A stretch of DNA of 64,000 bases from Paenibacillus nuruki (GTDB lineage: Bacteria > Bacillota > Bacilli > Paenibacillales > Paenibacillaceae): NCBI RefSeq assembly GCF_001721045.1, contig NZ_MDER01000028.1:1-64000 (forward strand), written 5' to 3'. This document shows, piece after piece, positions 61,018-64,000 of this stretch. Position numbers and translations under genes: made by a program. The number at the start of each line of letters is the position of its first letter. Position 1 is the first letter of the stretch. The notes below the pieces were generated by a model. It was not told the origin of the DNA. It made no database searches and saw only the letters and a list, made by a program, of their open reading frames with translations.

Positions 61018-61827
61018 TTAAAGCGCTACAGCATGACGTTGCTTTTGCTTATAATAAACCCATTCAGTAAAGCCAATCTCACGCAATTTTTGAGCGACTT
61101 TATCAATATCATCACCGACACGCTGAGGGATATGCGAATCAGAGCCAAATGAAATATCGACGCCAAAATGATGAGCACGTTCTAGAATTTCATCAACAGG
61201 ATGCCAGAGTCCACAGACTTTGATCTTCCCGGAGGTATTCACTTCAATCGCTACACCGCATTCGGCAATCACTTGTAATGTACGGTCGATCGCTTGTGGA
61301 GCTTCAATTTGAGTAAAGTCAGGATAATTGCTTTTCATTGCATCGATATGTCCAAGAATCTGGAACATGCCACTACGTGCAGATTCAGCAATCATACGGA
61401 AGTATTCTTCTTTGGTCGCAATCTGATCGGCGGAATTCATGCCTTTCCAACGAGAACGATCGAAAATGCTATAACCACTACTATAATGAACCGAACCGAT
61501 AATATAATCAAAAGGATACTGAGACAAAATGTCTTGATATAATTTGGCGTAATCAGGGAAATAATCGGATTCGATTCCTAATAAAACATCAATTTTGCCT
61601 TCGTATTCTTTTTTGAGATCCAATACTTCTTGTACATAATGTTGAAGCTCGCTTTTGCCCATAGCAGTCTGCGGGAAAGCTTGTTCTTTGTCACTGCCGA
61701 AAAAAGGGGTATGATCTGAAATTCCGATCACCTGAATATCCGCAGCAATCGCAGCTTCAATATAATCACGGATATCGCCATCCGCATGTCCACAACGATA
61801 ATGGTGGGTATGAAGATCAAATTTCAT
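61018..61827 (-). CDS. hisJ: PHP-type histidinol-phosphatase
   Basis: The 269-residue PHP-domain phosphatase removes phosphate from histidinol phosphate in histidine synthesis. Metal-binding motifs: DLHTHHYRCGHADG at the N-terminus (H6, H8), GISDHTPF, GIESDYF, GSVHYSSG, GHIDAMK and FGSDSH. No other histidine gene is nearby, which is common for this enzyme. AAGGAG (61836-61841, minus strand) lies 8 nt before the ATG, and a hairpin of the recurring type lies 2 nt before that. Confidence 0.88.
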   Translation of the reverse strand: MKFDLHTHHYRCGHADGDIRDYIEAAIAADIQVIGISDHTPFFGSDKEQAFPQTAMGKSELQHYVQEVLDLKKEYEGKIDVLLGIESDYFPDYAKLYQDILSQYPFDYIIGSVHYSSGYSIFDRSRWKGMNSADQIATKEEYFRMIAESARSGMFQILGHIDAMKSNYPDFTQIEAPQAIDRTLQVIAECGVAIEVNTSGKIKVCGLWHPVDEILERAHHFGVDISFGSDSHIPQRVGDDIDKVAQKLREIGFTEWVYYKQKQRHAVAL

Positions 61828-61843
61828 AAAAATCGCTCCTTAT

Positions 61844-61913
61844 GCGCTTGGCAGTATAAGCGCAATTTCGTATAGTGAATCAAAAATGATATTTGCAAAG
61901 CAAAATATCTTAC
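61844..61913 (-). repeat. Repeat unit: GCGCTT hairpin plus 21-base repeat (copy 3)
   Basis: Read on the minus strand, the 21-base repeat (61893-61913) overlaps the stop codon of the LysR gene and forms a GATATTTTGC/GCAAATATC hairpin followed by ATTTTTG, so it may end that gene. The hairpin GCGCTT-ATACTGCC-AAGCGC (61863 down to 61844) follows, 2 nt before the ribosome site of the phosphatase gene. Confidence 0.6.
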
Positions 61914-62812
61914 TCTGTACTGATAAATTGATCGGCTGGCATGCCTTTGAGATCATCTAGAAATTGACGCATGGCTGAGTTCAAATATCGACCTGATTTA
62001 TAAATTAGACCTACAGGATGACTTACCTCGAATTCTGGCATTGGAATCATCACCAGTGTACCATGACGCAATTCACTGGTAATCGACTGTCTAGAGATAA
62101 TCGCGACACCAAGATCAATCTCAACCATCCGTTTTACTTCTTCACTACTAGACAGCTCCATTACAATCTGAGGTTCAATCCCATGTTCTTTGAATACTTC
62201 ATCTACAAATCGGCGACCTACCGTATCTGGAGATAACATAATAAGAGGTAACTGTTGTAGATCTTGAATATGTGCTTTTTTGGTACGAGCTAAAGGATGC
62301 TGTGGAGAAACGACTAACTCAAACATATCATAATACAAAATCGAAGTATTCAAATTCGGATTGCGTTCGATCAGGTAGCTGATACCTACATCAACCAGAC
62401 CATTTTCCACACTATGATAGACCTGGGAAGAAGACATCGAATGAATCATCGTCTGAATCAGTGGAAATTGATCCTGGAAATATGAAAGCACTCTCGGTAA
62501 AATTTGAATTGCAATCGAAGTTGGAGTGCCAAGCGTAATCCGCCCTTGCGGAGTCTCATCCAAGTCGGATAACCGCTGTTTTAATTGTTCAACAATCGCT
62601 AACATCTGTTCAGCATGCTCTAAAAAAACAACACCCTGATCGGTTAATGTAACCGGTTGGTTACGATCGACCAGTACCGTTTTGAATTCATCTTCCAGAC
62701 TTTTGATCTGAGCAGATACCGCAGGTTGAGTCAGATTAAGTAGTTCTCCTGCTTTACGGAAGCTCATTGTCCTCGAAATGGTCAATAAGGTTTCCAATTG
62801 ACTGATATTCAT
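61910..62812 (-). CDS. LysR-family transcriptional regulator (CysL-like)
   Basis: A 300-residue LysR regulator with N-terminal helix-turn-helix (SFRKAGELLNLTQPAVSAQIKSLE) and a substrate-binding domain (about residues 90-290). The type resembles CysL/CbbR-like regulators, but the effector and targets are unknown. AAGGAGG precedes the ATG. A 14-bp inverted repeat in its leader (62836-62875) may be its own binding site. It precedes the phosphatase gene on the same strand with an 82-nt gap. Confidence 0.85.
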   Translation of the reverse strand: MNISQLETLLTISRTMSFRKAGELLNLTQPAVSAQIKSLEDEFKTVLVDRNQPVTLTDQGVVFLEHAEQMLAIVEQLKQRLSDLDETPQGRITLGTPTSIAIQILPRVLSYFQDQFPLIQTMIHSMSSSQVYHSVENGLVDVGISYLIERNPNLNTSILYYDMFELVVSPQHPLARTKKAHIQDLQQLPLIMLSPDTVGRRFVDEVFKEHGIEPQIVMELSSSEEVKRMVEIDLGVAIISRQSITSELRHGTLVMIPMPEFEVSHPVGLIYKSGRYLNSAMRQFLDDLKGMPADQFISTE

Positions 62813-62835
62813 GAGTTCCTCCTTATGTATGCCAA

Positions 62836-62875
62836 ATTGTTAAATACTTGCCTAACTGATGAAGTATTCAACAAT
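62836..62875 (-). promoter_or_regulatory. 14-bp inverted repeat in the LysR leader
   Basis: ATTGTTAAATACTT (62836-62849) and AAGTATTCAACAAT (62862-62875) match as an inverted repeat at 13 of 14 positions, with a 12-nt spacer. It lies 24-63 nt upstream of the LysR start. Autoregulation by the LysR protein or an RNA hairpin are both possible. Confidence 0.55.
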
Positions 62876-62961
62876 CGATACCTATTTTAAATTATAGGGG
62901 ATTACACAAAAAGCATCAATGTACTAAGAAATGTTTAAAATCTATTCATATAAAATGTACA

Positions 62962-62985
62962 TAAATCAGTGCTTGCGACCGATAA
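62962..62985 (+). promoter_or_regulatory. Sigma-D-like promoter upstream of cheX
   Basis: ACCGATAA (62978-62985) matches the motility-sigma -10 GCCGATAA at 7 of 8 positions; TAAA lies at 62962-62965, 12 nt upstream, the same short spacing as at chemoreceptor copy 2. It is about 240 nt before the cheX start. Confidence 0.45.
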
Positions 62986-63221
62986 TAGATAAAGACAGTT
63001 AAAAAGACCTAAGATCCATAAAAAAAGAGCAACAAATTTACTAGAAAATGTCGATTCATAAGATTATTAGTAGTGGATTTACAAAAAAACTTAAAAAATG
63101 GAATATACAGCAATGATTCTAGATGATTTGAACTAGGTTATAAGGTATAATATCCATTAACATCATAGGTCAAAAGTTGTATTTAAATATGAACCCAATT
63201 GTAAAGGGGAGTAAACGAATT

Positions 63222-63680
63222 ATGAAAGCGGAAGTAATCAATCCATTTTTGGAAGCTGCTCGACTCGTCATTGGACAAGTAGTACAAGTGGCTCCTTCTA
63301 CAGGAAGCCTTGGTATCAAGGATATGGAACTAGTAGACGGTTATATTTGGATTCAAATCGGAATGACCGGGCAAATGAGTGGTGATATTATGTTCGGAAT
63401 TGAAGAAGCTGTAGCGTTACGTATGGTTTCAGCAATGATGGGCGGCTTTGTCATTACAGAAATGGATGAGATGAGCCAAAGTGCTATTTCAGAGTTAGGT
63501 AATATGATTAGTGGTAATGCAAGTACCATTTTGTCTAATCAAGGCGTTACAGTAGACATTACACCTCCAAAGGTAATGAAGACTAGTGCCATGACTGGAT
63601 TTGTGTCCACCAAAGCATTAACAATTCCTTTGTTAATGGATGGAATCGGAGAACTCGATATTCAAGTAATGATCTCTTAA
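63222..63680 (+). CDS. cheX: CheX-type chemotaxis phosphatase
   Basis: The 152-residue CheC/CheX-family protein removes phosphate from CheY-P. The family's active-site pattern ExxN is present once (E91-N94 in SELGNMISGNAS), as expected for single-site CheX; CheC has two. ATG 63222 is chosen because AAGGGGAG lies 10 nt ahead; an upstream frame extension has no site. With the two chemoreceptors at 36-40 kb it indicates a motile organism. Confidence 0.88.
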   Translation: MKAEVINPFLEAARLVIGQVVQVAPSTGSLGIKDMELVDGYIWIQIGMTGQMSGDIMFGIEEAVALRMVSAMMGGFVITEMDEMSQSAISELGNMISGNASTILSNQGVTVDITPPKVMKTSAMTGFVSTKALTIPLLMDGIGELDIQVMIS

Positions 63681-63725
63681 TCGGGAAGCTATTCAAGTAC
63701 GATCTCTTATCTTTACAAGAGAATC

Positions 63726-63770
63726 AAAAAACCTCTTTGACCATAGTCACTATGGTTAAAGAGGTTTTTT
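63726..63770. terminator. Bidirectional terminator after cheX
   Basis: AAAAAACCTCTTT-ACCATAG pairs with CTATGGT-AAAGAGGTTTTTT around a 3-nt loop, with one mismatch. Confidence 0.9.
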
Positions 63771-63821
63771 GGTATGGTAGTATAAAAAGGTGTAACAACG
63801 GATAACATAGGCTATATGGCG

Positions 63822-64000
63822 TTAAGAGCTCACTTTTTTACCTTCACCACTCAATATTTTCAAAATATCATTCTCATATGCCAAAATATAATGGAGCTTA
63901 TAAGAACTGTAGACAGTACCAGAATCTTTGCGCTCTTCGGCGGTGATCTCTACAGTGACTTTCACCTGGTCTCCGTCTTTGGTGGCAATAATCGAATCAA
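63822..64000 (-). CDS. 3' end of a gene cut by the window edge
   Basis: On the minus strand an open frame enters from the right edge and ends at TAA (63822-63824). The visible 58 residues read DSIIATKDGDQVKVTVEI, then TAEERKDSGTVYSSYKLHY and an end LKILSGEGKKVSS. The pattern suggests a beta-rich C-terminal domain of a secreted or membrane-anchored protein, but I recognise no family. It converges with cheX and shares the terminator at 63726. Confidence 0.6.
   Translation of the reverse strand, partial: DSIIATKDGDQVKVTVEITAEERKDSGTVYSSYKLHYILAYENDILKILSGEGKKVSS

Larger units (their letters stand above)
62813..63221. other. Divergent control region between LysR and cheX
   Basis: About 400 AT-rich bases without a supported gene. 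It holds the LysR leader with its inverted repeat (62836-62875), a motility-sigma-like promoter (62962-62985) and the AAGGGGAG ribosome site of cheX. Confidence 0.55.

Overview
The window looks like chromosomal DNA of a low-GC, spore-former-type Gram-positive of the Paenibacillus group. This is an inference. It rests on strong AGGAGG-type ribosome sites, frequent TTG/GTG starts, Bacillales-type gene sets (trxA-uvrC-sdhCAB, dnaB-dnaI, mntABCD, an S-box in front of metNIQ, HemQ, CtaA/CtaB, YuzB/YutI/YutJ/YumC-like genes), a futalosine-type menaquinone gene (mqnE), and three tandem class B PBPs. I see no rRNA, tRNA, CRISPR array, insertion sequence or prophage. Composition looks even throughout.

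Layout. 1-3.4 kb: heme O synthase ctaB, a small Toprim protein, a membrane protein and a membrane-anchored transglutaminase-like protein. 3.5-9.9 kb: three paralogous class B penicillin-binding proteins in a row. 9.9-13.8 kb: an mntABCD-type metal ABC transporter behind an MntR-like operator. 14-19.2 kb: a HAD phosphatase, DUF456 protein, lipid/polysaccharide flippase, thioredoxin-like protein, DUF3139 protein and heme A synthase ctaA. 19.3-22.4 kb: SAM riboswitch and metNIQ methionine importer. 22.5-28.2 kb: YbaK deacylase, an SDR, Fe-S proteins (Nfu and A-type), YuzB, an NDH-2-like flavoprotein and mqnE. 28.3-33 kb: small membrane proteins, a cupin, three related secreted low-complexity proteins and a TraX-like protein. 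33-36 kb: ferredoxin-NADP reductase and NADH dehydrogenase with a Rex-type operator. 36-40.5 kb: two tandem chemoreceptors. 40.8-47.2 kb: hemQ, dnaB-dnaI, trxA and uvrC. 47-55.3 kb: CPBP protease, ktrB, a LysR regulator and sdhCAB. 55.4-64 kb: AAC(3)-family acetyltransferase, DUF3891 protein, two metallophosphoesterases, GNAT, EamA transporter, PHP-type histidinol phosphatase, LysR, CheX and the 3' end of a cut-off gene.

A theme is aerobic respiration: heme A synthesis (ctaA, ctaB), coproheme decarboxylation (hemQ), menaquinone synthesis (mqnE), two NADH dehydrogenase-like flavoproteins, succinate dehydrogenase and Fe-S carriers. Redox control by Rex (34493-34510) and metal control by MntR (9912-9926) are suggested by operator-like sequences.

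The least explained signals are in non-coding DNA. One is a 20-nt hairpin recurring just upstream of ribosome binding sites, with one compensatory stem change and a conserved loop. A second is a two-hairpin leader before a Tat-type phosphoesterase that seems to start at CTG or to be frameshifted. A third is a large nested stem-loop region between mqnE and the downstream flavoprotein gene. Much of the rest is ordinary Bacillales core genome.
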